Below, one piece after another: positions 20,372 to 30,852 of a stretch of DNA of 64,000 bases. The DNA is from Ichthyophis bannanicus (Eukaryota > Chordata > Amphibia > Gymnophiona > Ichthyophiidae), in NCBI GenBank assembly GCA_033557465.1, contig CM066033.1, positions 1,354,987,834 to 1,355,051,833 of the forward strand. Direction: 5' to 3'. Under the pieces are notes generated by a model that ran no database searches, was not told the origin of the DNA, and saw nothing but the letters and a program-made list of their open reading frames with translations. The position numbers and the translations under genes are program-made. Within the stretch, counting starts at the first letter, position 1. Every line of letters begins with the position of its first letter.

Positions 20372-21591
20372 ACTAGGGTAGAGAGTCAGATGAGTGTGAG
20401 CCATTTGTGGGTGTACGACATGCTTGTTGGTGTTTGCAGGGAGGTGAGTTTAGCGGGCTCACCTTCTTAGTCTATTCTTCAGGAGATTACCTTCTTGCAA
20501 TGTGGTAGTATGGCTAGTACATTTAAATTACAAAGTAGCAGTATGGCTAGGGTGCAGTGCATTAGTGTTACTTTATATACATTGGTTCAGAAGAATTACA
20601 TTCCATCAGGATAATGCTGTTTCAGGCGGAATGCATTGGATAAGAATTGTAACATTAAGTCCATATTCATAGCATTAATGACTTACATGCAAGCAGGTGC
20701 CTGGGGGAGCTGCCAAGGTTGTCTTATGCACTCTTCAGAGGGTGTTGTCCCCGCTTCAGGTCCCCGCCAAAGGGCCCTCTGGCAAGGCCCTCAGGCGTGG
20801 GCCTGCCTGGAGGCGCTTCTTTTATGGCTGCTTCTCGTGTGCTGGGCCTGATTGTCCTTGCATTGGGGTAAGGAGGTTTTCTGCTTCCTGCCTCCTACCC
20901 CGACGACGATCAGGCTGAAGCGAGGTGGTCTGTGCATGTGGAGGCGCTTCATTTAACTAATTTAAACACCAGAACTGGATTTGAAATTAATATGTATACC
21001 ACAACTACTACTACTACAACTTCTTAATATTTCTATTTGCATGTAATCCTGTCTGAAAATAGTTCACCACACCATATGATTCTGGCCTTGATACCAGCTC
21101 AGAATTATTAAATGTCCACTGTAGCCTCATGAGCAATGTACAGATTCAAACTTTGGCTTCCAAAGCATATTCTGCATATTAAGAGCCTGGTTTTCTTCTT
21201 CTTCTTTCCGTAGCATGAAAAGTCCCTCTTTGTTTCATACATATAAACACAAGGAAAATTAAAACCTATATCAAACTCTCTCCAGAGATTTATTTGCTTA
21301 GCATTTTGTCCCACTGATAAAAGCTGCCTGATCAAAACAGAAATTTAGATCAAATGGAGTGCCATATATGTATGTGATTTCCCAGTCATCTAATCCAATT
21401 AAGTAATTCAGATTTTAAGTGCATGTGGCCCTTGATACTGTTGTTAAATTATGGCAGAGTTTTCATGGTTGGTGCTTTGGCATGTCAACAATCGAGTTAT
21501 GTGAATGTGATGTACATAAGCTTTTGAAATGACCTAAGTTCCTTCTCTCATTCTCACTAAAAATATTAATCTTTCTCTCTTTATTTTAAAG
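20372..21591 (+). other. ASCC3 intron, no recognised element
   Basis: 20372-20690 shows no coding signal. 20690-20960 is GC-rich with a repeated GGAGGCGCTTC (20811-20821 and 20941-20951). 20961-21580 is ordinary AT-rich DNA. The pyrimidine tract TCTTTCTCTCTTTATTTTAAAG before 21592 is a plausible branch and acceptor region for the exon. Confidence 0.45.
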
Positions 21592-21816
21592 GAAGCAGAA
21601 GAGTATGCAGATCTGCCAGTTAGGCATAATGAGGACCAGTTGAACAGTGAACTAGCCAAGCATCTTCCGATTGAGGTCAATCCTCATTCTTTCGACAGTT
21701 CTCACACCAAGGCCCATCTCTTATTGCAGGCCCATTTTAGCAGAAGCATGCTTCCTTGTCCTGATTATGCAACTGACACCAAGACAGTGTTGGACCAATC
21801 AATAAGAATATGTCAG
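21592..21816 (+). CDS. ASCC3: ASCC3 exon (Sec63 region 2 of the activating signal cointegrator 1 complex helicase)
   Basis: A 225-bp, phase-0 exon of 75 codons with acceptor TTTTAAAG before 21592 and donor CAG/GTAAGA after 21816. The translation includes EEYADLPVRHNEDQLNSELA, LPIEVNPHSFDSSHTKAHLL and LPCPDYATDTKTVLDQ, which I recognise as vertebrate ASCC3. The related helicase SNRNP200 has a different sequence here. ASCC3 is a nuclear and cytosolic Ski2-like helicase that unwinds DNA for ALKBH3 repair and splits collided ribosomes in the ASC-1 complex. This piece is in the second Sec63 module, which packs on the C-terminal helicase cassette. No stop or shift is present. It is the only host exon found in the window. 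Confidence 0.9.
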
Positions 21817-22512
21817 GTAAGACACTACAATATATTTGCTGAGAGCACAAGCGTGCATGAAAGAAGTACCAGGAGGTAAAAATTAATAATAGCTCAATGG
21901 TCCATATTCAAAAAGCTAACCAGACAGCTTTGTCCAATTTAGTTAAATAGTCATCCCAAATACATATGGACTGAATATCCATTCTAAAGTTAACAAAAAA
22001 TAGTTATCCATTTAAATTTGGAAAAGCTATTGACATATCAAAATTAATCCAGATAACTTTGTCCAGCCAGCACTGAAGAAAACATACAATTCTCATAACA
22101 AAACCTCTTTTAATCTATGCCAAAGTTGGTGCATACTATGATTCAGCCACATAAAATGTATTTAGTCAGCTGGGGCGGAGGAAGCGGAATTTTTAAAGTG
22201 AAACTTTGCCTAGCTAACCTTCAAATTGAATTAATGAAGCCTTTTGAATATTGACTTTATAGAAAGATATTTCATTATGGTTTACCTGTTTCTCCTCTTA
22301 CATGTAGAGAAGCTGGCTGTCTTTCATCCAATTGAAGTGCTGTATATATGAAAAATAATGGCACCAGTGTAATTCTAATAAATGCAGCTATTAATAGAAA
22401 TTGCTGAACCTGCCTTCTCTGATTAAATCAATCTCATAGCATCTATTAAAACATTTCTGCTCTTTGGATGTCATGCAGCAATAATATTTTCAGGTCATTC
22501 ACTCTCTAGAGC
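21817..22512 (+). other. ASCC3 intron, no recognised element
   Basis: AT-rich sequence after the donor site, without coding signal or repeat family that I can name. Confidence 0.5.
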
Positions 22513-22535
22513 AGGGGTTCCCAAACCTGCCACGG
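22513..22535 (+). repeat. hAT-like terminal inverted repeat
   Basis: CAGGGGTTCCCAAACCTG is the consensus-like end of Charlie-type hAT elements, and the preceding 8 bases CTCTAGAG fit the preferred hAT target NTCTAGAN. No clear partner end was found; 24595-24606 (GGCCGCCCCTG) is a weak candidate. Confidence 0.45.
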
Positions 22536-22576
22536 CAGCAGCAGCAAGGTTTTTTTTAATCTACCTGGGTTATTGG

Positions 22577-23640
22577 GGGGGGCTAAGACTGGAAGTGGAC
22601 TGATGAGGGGTTGGACTGGTAATGGGCTATGGGCTATGGGGGGGGCGCTAGGACTGGAAAATGGGTTATGGGGGGGCAGGACTGGTTATGGGCTATGGGG
22701 GAGGCTAGGACTGGAAATGGGCTGATGGGGGGGCTAGGACTGGAAATGGGCTGCTGGGGTGGCTAGGACTGGTAATGGGCTATGGGGGGGCTAGGACTGG
22801 AAATGGGCTGATGGGGGGGCTAGAACTGGTAATGGGCTTATTGGCTGGCTAGGAATGTAAGAGGTCTGATGTTTGGGCTAGAACTGGAAATGATCTGATG
22901 AAGGGCTAGGACTGGTAATGGGCTATGGGGGGGGCTAGGACTGGAAATGGGCTGATAGGGGGGCTAGAACTGGTAATGGGTTGATGGGCTAGGACTGGAA
23001 GTGGGCTGATGAGTTTAGGACTGGTAATGGGCTGTGGGGGTGGGGCTAGGACTGGTAATGGGCTGGGGGGGTTGCTAGGACTGGAAATGGGCTGAGTGGA
23101 AGGGGGGCTTGAACTGCAAATAGCTGATGAGGAGGGGGGCTAGAACTGGTAATGGGCTGAGTGGGGGGGGGGAGCTAGGACAGGAAATGGGCTGATGGAG
23201 TGCTAGGATAGGACTGGAAATGGGCTGTTGGGGGGTGCTAAGATTGGAAATGGGCTGTGATGGGGGCTTGGATTGAAATGGACTCATGGAGGGGCTAGAA
23301 CTGGAAGTAGGCTCATGGGGAACTTGGATTGGAAATGGGCTGAGTGGAGGGGAGCTAGGATTTGACATGGGCTGATGATGGGGCTAGGAAAGGACTAGAA
23401 ATGGGCTGATGGGAGGCTGAGATTACAAAAGAGCTGATGGGGGACTCAGATAGGACTGGAAATGGATGGGAGAGCTAGGACTGTAAATGGGCTGATGGTG
23501 TGGCTAGGATAGGATTGGAAATGGGCTGATGGGCTAGGACTGGAAATGGGCTGATGCGGGGACTAGAAGGGAGCGGATGCTGGGTGGGGCTGGAACTAGG
23601 AGCTGATATTGGGGGAGGATTAGAATGGGATGGAGCTGGG
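22577..23640 (+). repeat. Minisatellite with units of about 25-30 bases
   Basis: Roughly 35 degenerate copies of a unit containing GGGCTAGGACTGGAAATGGG and CTGATGGGGG. Units vary in length and in the G-run. The strand is strongly G-rich, so runs of four or more G recur every unit. The translated open frames on either strand are repeats and not genes. Confidence 0.9.
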
Positions 23641-24689
23641 AGAGTGAAATGGAGAGGGGAAAATCTTTTTGTGTGGGAGGGAAGACAAATCTACAATTGG
23701 CCAGGTATTGGGAGAGTAAGTGGGGATTGAGGGGTAAAATTTGAGTGGATGAAATAGGAATGAGGAAAGAGAAAAAGGAGAAAGATTAGTATGTTAAAGC
23801 AGATGTAGAGAGAGAATGGAAAAAAAAACTAGAAGAGAGAAGAAAGGACAAATGGACAGCAGACGATGGAGAGTTAGCAGAAGACACAAAGAAACCAGAA
23901 GAAAGTGGCTGGAGCAATTGCAACTGAAAAAAATGCACACAAGGTAGAAAAATATCTCTTTATTTTGAATTTATTAACTGGAATATGTCAGCTCTGGGAA
24001 ATGTGCATCATTAACATCTGTGCTTTTTTAGCACAAGAGGAAATTAATTTATAGTTTTATTTCTACAGTGTTGTTGTACATTCCAAGTTTGGCTTTTGGG
24101 GTTCCCAGTTTAATTATTGTCTTCCTGTTTCTAAATTGTGATTCCTTGTTTGGTGATGGTCTATGTTCTGCATGTGTAACTGAGCTGAGGTATTCTGTTT
24201 ATGTAATTCCTATTTGACATTGCCACTTGTTCTCTTTCCCCAGTAGGTCATGTATTGTTATTCTCTGAAATGTATTGGTTTAATATTTGCAGTGTTGCCT
24301 TTTGATAGGTAATGGTGCTTTGTGAGTCCTGGTAGTGCTGTTACGATACGGCGGGTTTGCTATGGGTTCTAAATGGGCAGTGTTTGTAGTAGTTCCTAAT
24401 GTGCCTGGCGGTTGGCACTGGATTATAGTAATGTAGAAATCTTTTAGTCTTTCTTTATCCATACACTCATTAAGAGGCATGTTTACTAAAAGTTAGTGTA
24501 TGGTAACATTATGCAAATATTTATACAAATGAGGCCCCTTATGCAAATAAGGCCCCACACCCAGTCTCTGCACATGGCCCCACACCCCCCTTGGGCCGCC
24601 CCTGCTAGTATGTATGTATGTTTCTGGTTCATTAAATTGTAAAGTATTTAAGGAATCTATTTAGATCCAGGATACCTTGGAAATCTTGT
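23641..24689 (+). other. Intronic DNA, possibly hAT internal sequence; MITE-like end at 24473
   Basis: No coding signal. Purine-rich to 23900. 24473-24496 reads TTAAGAGGCATGTTTACTAA, similar to the left end of the Harbinger MITE at 13909, but I cannot find its partner. 24530-24606 is C-rich and ends GCCGCCCCTG, like a hAT end. Confidence 0.35.
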
Positions 24690-25218
24690 TACTCTCCATG
24701 GGCAAGCAGGATACATGCTCACATATTGGTGATGCCACTAAAGGAACCCTATGTGTCAACTTCACCCAGCTCCTCCTAGAAGCTTATAGAGCAATCCCTC
24801 CGTGAAGTATGCATATTCCCACCTGCCATTGCTGTGCCTCATTTCTTTGGTCTTTTCTTTTCCACGGCACCCCACAGATGTTTCTTCTAGCCTCAGTCTT
24901 TGGCATTCGTCTGACTTTGATTAACTACTCAATTTATTCACTTCTTGGGTGTGTGTGAGTCTTCTGTCCTGCCACCAGGATTGTTAAATGCTTTTTTCCC
25001 TTTATTTTTCCTTGGTTTAGAATTTGGGGGGGGGGGGCTGTTTTCCTTTTTCTCATGGCACGGTTATAGGCCGTATTAGGCCTCTGACATTCTAGTTGCA
25101 GTATATTTTTCATCAAAATCATTTGATTTCACAGCGGCTATTTTTCATAGTGATTATGTCCTAAAAACTGTCCAATAGATTTAAGACGTTGTACCTGATG
25201 CCTGAGGGCCATGTCTAT
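24690..25218 (+). mobile_element. Old DIRS, left end and gag start (DIRS-old-B, piece 1)
   Basis: TTACTCTCCATGGGCAAGCAGG, ACATATTGGTGATG and downstream blocks match the left repeat of DIRS-old-A (52526) and, less closely, DIRS-2. After a T-rich leader, ATCATTTGATTTC and a TATGTCCTAAAAACT block match 52915-52970, and the gag start reads RCTxCLRAMSIR against KCNKCSRTTSIK at 52980. It stops matching at about 25218. The next gag residues (VTNTHKWCLQCLEPNHGP) appear at 42625, supporting a split element. Confidence 0.72.
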
Positions 25219-26533
25219 ACGTAAAGTGACCAGTTATCCCGTATTTGAAGGATTTGTCCCTGGAATTGTATTAATTTAGTCAAGATACCTAAATGTCCTC
25301 TATTTTAAAACACATGTCCCACTCCTCCACATTTGTACCAGCGGACTTCTCCACCCCAGCTGAAATTTTCAAAGGTAAACTCAATTTATATGAGCCTATT
25401 TCCGTCAGAGACATAGAAAGATATACTCATGCATGCACTCTGTTGTACTTCAGTCACACACACATGCACATGCATTCATCCACCCCCCAAATCAGATGCA
25501 CACTAGCACTTTTCAGACAGACAAATTCTGTCTCTTGACTATCAACTGCTGCTGTGCTGCTTCTGTACTCTACTTCAGTACCCCCTGTTCTTGCTTTTGC
25601 TACCAGTTCTTTTTCTCAGCCTGCAATAGTCTCCTCACACTTTACCCCATTCCTCTTACTTTTCTACCCTTTCTCAGCAACCCCATTCACCCCTACCAAG
25701 AAACCCACTTATTCCACTGACTTTCTCCCAAACCCTATGCAGAAAATCAGCCCACCCTTCCTGTGACTAATGCAGCCTTTCCATTGGCCAGAACCTACCA
25801 CTTACTCTGCACAGAAAATACCCAGACAATTTAGAAATCTTTCTGACTAAGACAGCTACTTTACGAAGTTGTAGAATCCTAAAATAATTTAGAGGGTTGG
25901 CAATCCTAAATTTCTGAGTCCTCTGCACATTTGACAAATCTGGCTCTCTTTATTTATTTATTTATTTATTTATTTAACAGGTTTTATATACTGCTTTATC
26001 ATTTCAATCAAAGTGGTTTACATTGAAACTTAAACTTGGTAATGTACATTAAACAGGGACATTGATAACTTGGATTTTTCTGAGGCAATGGAGGGTTAAG
26101 TGACTTGCCCAAGGCCACAAGGAGTGCTAGTGGGAATTGAACCCTTGTCTCTGGGTTCCCAAGCCAGTGTTCTTAGCCATTAGACTACTCCTCCACTCCA
26201 GGGCACAGGCAACCATCAGTCAGACAAATCCAGCCAATAGGCTGTAGAAGACACAGCCAGCCAATAGGGAGCAGGGGGAAGTGGGAGCAGTAGCTAGGAT
26301 ACAGAAACCTTCCTTTTTTCTTGTCCTGCAGCTCTGGAATATGGTGTTTTGTTTTGTTTTTTGCTTCATATATACAAACCTACAGGAGAATATATTGGGG
26401 GTGCTCAAGCACCCGCAGAGCTGGTGCAGTCAGCTGATTTAATTGATTCTGTCATCTTTGTAAGCTCTTAGCCTAGAGTGCATGTTTCTATTTCGTCTTT
26501 AGACTTTATCTTCATTTTAAAATATCATAAAGA
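25219..26533 (+). mobile_element. hAT transposon 5' part (inferred), with a SINE inside
   Basis: It begins AAAGTGACCAGTTATCCCGTAT, close to the GGTGACCAGATGTCCCG ends of some vertebrate hAT elements, and lies exactly where the old DIRS match breaks. 25219-25945 has no coding signal; 26201-26533 leads into the transposase. The right end of the transposon near 42600-42630 is not clearly inverted, so the border is inferred. Confidence 0.45.
25946..26200 (-). mobile_element. CORE-SINE with tRNA-type head, minus strand (SINE-2)
   Basis: Minus-strand reading: box A-like TAGTCTAATGG, box B GGTTCAATTCCC, CORE block CTTGGGCAAGTCACTTAACC, and a tail ATGTAAACCACTTTGATTG to GCAGTATATAA and (AAATA)n. The tail is closer to the L2 end at 20316 than that of SINE-1. 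Confidence 0.83.
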
Positions 26534-26875
26534 AAGTGTGTTTTTAATGACCAACTACAAAATAAATACCTGTTCATTAAGAAGCATTCTGGTGATAGCA
26601 CTGTGCTTTGTAACAAATGCCGGTCTTCCTTTTCAATCGCACGTGCAGGAAAGGGTGACATTGTTCAGCACCTAAGGATGGACAAACAGAAGAGAGCAGA
26701 TGTAAGTGCTTCTTCAAGTAGAACTGTGACTTCTTTTTTTAAAAGTCAAACTTTTGATGAGAAAACTCAGTCACTGGCTACAACTGAGGGCACATGGGCT
26801 TATCACTGTGTTGTCCACAACCATTCTTTTCGGTCATCATACTGTACTTCAAAGTTGTTGAAAAAATGTAACCAG
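26534..26875 (+). pseudogene. hAT transposase (KIAA1586-like), N-terminal part
   Basis: Translation from about 26534: RKCVFNDQLQNKYLFIKKHS, then CNKCRSSFSIARAGKGDIVQHLR, DKQKRADVSASSS, and WAYHCVVHNHSFRSSYCTSK ending LLKKC. It has the two cysteines and histidine of the zinc-finger block typical of ZMYM6/KIAA1586-type hAT proteins. It breaks at 26875, where a Ngaro starts. The continuation (FDEKYSCARTKTEAVIC) is at 40187, so this is the same gene split by more than 13 kb. It may have had an upstream start; no good ATG is visible. Confidence 0.82.
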
Positions 26876-27357
26876 GGTATCCCAGAGGCCGCTTCCTTAC
26901 CAGCCCGGCAGGTACACCACCAACACCCACATCATTCAACTACTTCATCCCCCCCCCCCTTCTTCCCCTCACAAAATACGCTCACACCAAATTCTGGTAC
27001 ATCTTTTGGTCGCAGCTTTATTTAACCAGATTATAACACATGCCCACAACCCGGACTAATAAAACATTCATAATTACCCAACATGACCCCCCCCCCCCCC
27101 CATTCCGGATAATTCCCCCACCAGCCATATTATTAGCAAGGTGGTGCATCATCCTCCCCCCGCCCTACCGCCCGCCTTGCCATGTTAGCAGCAAAGGCCA
27201 GCTCCACTTGCCTTACACCGGGCAGAGACCCCAACCGAGATGTATCGCCCCACCCTGGGGAGCACTCCGCTCCCCTCAATGTGCCCTCAGCTGTATATGC
27301 CCTGCTGTCTCGGCTAGCGCTAGCTCGATACCACGCCACCGGCACAAGGTAGCCCAT

Positions 27358-28090
27358 CTAACCTTGTGCTGCCCCCCCCCCAAAAGAAAGCTGCGACCAG
27401 CACAACCCTTCCAGCGCCTCCTGCCAATCATTCAACAACGAATCTTGGCCCACCGTAGAGAGGTGTACACCATAAGTGTGATATAAGCCCACACATTTCA
27501 CCTCCGCCCAAGGATGCTGCACTTGACGCCCGCCAGTCTGCTGAACCCAGCGCCCGATCTGCCTATTGACCTTAACGAGGCCTCGGGACCACCGGCACTG
27601 AGACCAGCCGGAAGGGCGTGGAATGATATCTGACCAGACAATCACATCTCCCAGCAACAGTTCCCATAACAGTTCGATGTCTCACTGCACCGTCTGGATG
27701 AGTTGCCTGCAGGACCAATTGGATAGATCATAGCCGCCCAGATGACCTACTGGCCGCTGCCGCTGTCCAGCCCTCAGCTGCACGAATGATACCAGCTGCC
27801 ACCAGCGCATGCTGCGCTCGCCCATCCACAACAGCCGCATGCCAGAAGCTGCCAGTCCCAAATGTAATCCAAGAGGGCGCGACATGGACCAGTACACGAA
27901 CGAGTGACCCACGATCCACCACTCTCCTGAGTATGAACCATCTGCAATGAGACAAAGCTGAATGCCACCTTCTGGACACTCTGAATAAAATTGTTAATAC
28001 CCCCCCCACCCCCTTTCCCCACATCCCCTCCAGATACCACCCACCGCTTTGCAAGACTGAAGTTGCACATGCCGAGAAAACATATCCCAC
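27358..28090 (-). pseudogene. Ngaro SGNH-type hydrolase, broken
   Basis: Blocks in two frames. The first (27912-27682) begins GHSFVYWSMSRPLGL, matching the block-I Ser motif, and has HLGGYDLSN where the family has GxND (Asn is Tyr here). The second (27657-27358) has DVIVWSDIIPRPSGW, KVNRQIGRWVQQTGGRQVQH and YGVHLSTVGQDSLLNDWQEA, which holds the block-V His. SGNH proteins cleave acyl or acetyl esters. Ngaro elements are known to carry such an ORF, but its job in the element is unknown. Stops and a frame change show it is inactive. Confidence 0.75.
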
Positions 28091-28114
28091 CTAAGCCCCA
28101 AACAGATACTTAGG

Positions 28115-28950
28115 TCAGGACTCCTCTGGGTGAATATATCCCACATAAGCGCCCGATCGCCACCTCCAAATCCGCTGAATTACCTCCCCTTCGAGCCCTG
28201 CAGCCACAGCGCTAGTAGCTACACCAATCAGAAAAGAATGCGACACAAATTGCCTCTCGTCACATCCCAGGTGGCGCAAAGCCAGCCGAGCACCGCAATA
28301 AACTGGAACTGCATTACGGGCTTACCATCCTCATGCAAGAATGAATAGCCCGCTGCCCCCGGCAGACGTTGCAAATAAAGATGTCAATTATGCACTGGAC
28401 AGGAGGGTAATGGGGAAATGGCATTTAGTATCACCCAACCCCCCCTTCCAATCTGATCAGTTTTTTGATTGCAGTAAAAAAGATGCGCCCTTGCGCAGCC
28501 TCCGCAACCATGTGCTGAAAAACCAAACCCCCAAACGCATCCTGCTTCCCCGATCAGGGCATCAGCTTGCACACGCAAAATGCTCCAAAGAATGCAGTTA
28601 CAAACAATGCCTGAAACAACACTGGCTCAAACTCTGAGACCGCCACCACAGGCATCACCTTCCAAATTCACAGAAGCAACTCATGCGACACTGGGAGATG
28701 CCCATCTTGCATGTTGGGATGCCCTTGGCCCAACCTGCCATCAGGCGCTGCACTAAAAACGAAACTCGCGGATAGCCCCATGCCACGGCCTTACTGAAGA
28801 AGGAAAACCCCGCCAGCGCAGAGAGGACTGCCAATCTGGACCATCCTTCTCCTTTTGCCTGCACTACAAACAGGCCCAGCATTTCCTCAGCAACTCTCCC
28901 ACCGCGCCATCCTCTTCCCAACAAAAAGGCACGCACCTTAGATTTATCCA
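28115..28950 (-). pseudogene. Ngaro tyrosine recombinase, catalytic Arg lost
   Basis: The N-terminal part (28951-28655) has SRLAVLSALAGFSFFSKAVAWG and RLMAGWAKG, the DNA-binding helices of Ngaro-type recombinases. The catalytic part continues in other frames: CNQKTDQIGRGGWVIL (28470-28430), HEDGKPVMQFQF near 28320, and VSHSFLIGVATSAVAAGLEG then RWRSGAYVGYIHPEES, ending at TGA 28115-28117. His and Tyr are present, but the HxxR Arg is Leu (HSFL), which would abolish cleavage. At least three frameshifts or stops break it. A SINE lies just upstream. Confidence 0.78.
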
Positions 28951-28952
28951 CG

Positions 28953-29181
28953 GGGGTTCAAATCCCACTAGAGGACAGCAACCTTGGGCCGGAAGGACTG
29001 GGGTTTCTAGTCCCACAGGTGCTCCTTGTGGTCTTGGGCAAGCCACTTAACCCTCCATAGCCCATGTCCCCTGTAAAATAGTTATCTCCAAGTTATAATT
29101 CCCTGTTCAATGTAATTTCAGTTTGTTCAATGTAAACCGCACTGATGCAGAATAGCGCGGTATATAAGAGAATATAAATAA
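28953..29181 (+). mobile_element. CORE-SINE, 5'-truncated (SINE-3), inside the Ngaro
   Basis: Starts within box B (GGGGTTCAAATCCC) and is almost identical to SINE-1 to the end. The flanking ATCCACG at 28946-28952 and 29182-29188 is a 7-base target duplication. Young relative to the Ngaro. Confidence 0.9.
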
Positions 29182-29238
29182 ATCCACGCTGATACATCGA
29201 CCATGTCCCCTACACCACCGACGCATGCAACAGTTCCA

Positions 29239-30046
29239 TCACACCAGGGTCCCAATCTGCCAGAGATGATCCAGTACCACTGAGGCTGTCTCCTCTGCCC
29301 CCGGAGCCAATAGATGAAACTGCGACCACTGAAAAAGAGACAAAGCATCAGCAATTGAATTCTGAATGCCCGGCACATGACGTACCCTGGCAGTAACATT
29401 AAGACGTAAGCAGGCCAACACGAAAACTCTCATCAAAGCTGCTACTCGAAGGCACTTGGGTGAGTGCTGATTAATTATTTCCACCACAGCCGAATTGTCA
29501 CTCCAAAACATGACCCTCCTATTCTGTAAACGCTCGGGCCACAAACACGCGACCACGATGGGAAACAATTCCAAGAAAGCAATGTTACGGGTCAACCCGG
29601 AAACCCGCCATTCCGCCGGCCAAGCCTCCGCGCACCACAACCCTTGACAGTATATCAAATCCCGAACTGCCTGCCGCATTAGAAAACAACTGCAAATCTG
29701 TGTTCAACACCTCCGGCAACTGCGATACCGAGCAACCGTTGAATTGAGATAAGAACGAGTCCCACACCCGCAAATCTTCCCGCATTCTGGAAGATACCCG
29801 AATACGGTGATAAGGCCGTCGTGCCCCCGCCATCGCCAAAGACAGCCGCTGTGCAAAGGGGCGCCCCATCGGGATAACCTGACAAGCAAAATTAAGATGT
29901 CCCACCAACGCCTGCAAATCCTTGAGCGTAGTCTTGGAGGACGACCCTACAGCCGCGACCAAATCTTTTAGGCGGTCGACTTTTTGTGCCAGCAATGCAT
30001 TAGCATTTCCACCGAATCTCTCTCTACCCCCAGAAAGGTGAGGCAT
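29239..30046 (-). pseudogene. Ngaro RNase H region, two frames
   Basis: 30046-29585 holds LKDLQALVGHLNFACQVIP and MGRPFAQRLSLAM, the RT-RNase H connection, then LQLFSNAAGSSGF, where the first catalytic Asp is Asn (normally SDAAG). The next frame (29679-29239) has LELFPIVVACLWPERLQNRR, FWSDNSAVVEIINQHS and ADALSLFQW, retaining Glu and two Asp. It matches Ngaro RNase H block by block. One shift separates the frames. Confidence 0.82.
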
Positions 30047-30798
30047 GTCACAGACCCCACCGTCTTTTCAACTGCTAAGGGGACACCGAATTCCCTGGCC
30101 ATCCTCTGAAAAGATGCCAGCAAAGTGGAACAAGTCTCAACGTGGCTTGGGCCCACAAACAAAAAATCATCCGAGTAGTGGACAATGGTAGAAAACCCTG
30201 TTCGCTGCCCCAAGACCCAATGCAAAAAAGTACTAAAGGCCTCAAAATAAGCACACAAAAAAGCACAACCCATTGGCATACACTTATTAAAATAGAAACA
30301 AGAACTGAACTCGAAACCTTTCAACGGGAATGCTGACAGGTGGACCGGCAACAAGCGAAAAGCGAATTCAATATCCACCTTTGCCTTCAGCAGCCCTGCA
30401 CCACACTGACGCACTAAAACAACTGCGATGTCAAATGAAGCATAACGGACCGTGCATAACTCATGAGGAATATGATCATTAACTGAATTCCCAGGTGGGA
30501 ATGACAAATTATGTATTAACCTAAATCGACCCAGTTCCTTTTTTGGGATGACTCCCAATGGAGAAACAATAAAAGGTGAAAACGGGGGTTCATCAAAAGG
30601 ACCAGCTATTCTGCCCAGGGCACATTCCGTCTGGATTTTCTTACGGACAATGTCAACCAAAATCCCTACTGAGCTGGAATTCTTGGCCCCCGAATCTGCC
30701 ACCTCACCTTGAAACGGAATGTGAAAACCTTGTAAGAAACCTATCAAGATCACCCTCCAAGCCTTACCCTGCCGATTCCCCCAAAACGAAGCAGCCAA
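29968..30798 (-). pseudogene. Ngaro reverse transcriptase
   Basis: 276 residues. Blocks in order: FSPFIVSPLGVIPKKELGRF, RLIHNLSFPPGNSVNDHIP, LLKAKVDIEFAFRLLPVH, MPMGCAFLCAYFEAFSTFL and VHYSDDFLFVGPS. The catalytic box YSDD keeps both Asp; block A has KVDIEFAFR (normally D-x-x-x-A-F/Y), also with its Asp. It ends near 29990 where a shift leads to RNase H. The domain itself appears preserved. Confidence 0.85.
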
Positions 30799-30852
30799 GG
30801 ATGCAAAGCTTCAACCCTTATAGGACTAGGAGCCAATACATGACTCGATTCC

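Noticed and set aside
23075..23368. 97-residue Ser/Pro-rich ORF on the minus strand
   Set aside because: It is a translation of the minisatellite units.
22577..23640. CRISPR-like array
   Set aside because: Units are tandem without unique spacers, variable in length, and the genome is eukaryotic.
26603..27025. Zinc-finger ORF of 140 residues as a complete small gene
   Set aside because: The second half is Ngaro sequence; only the first part is hAT transposase, which continues at 40189.
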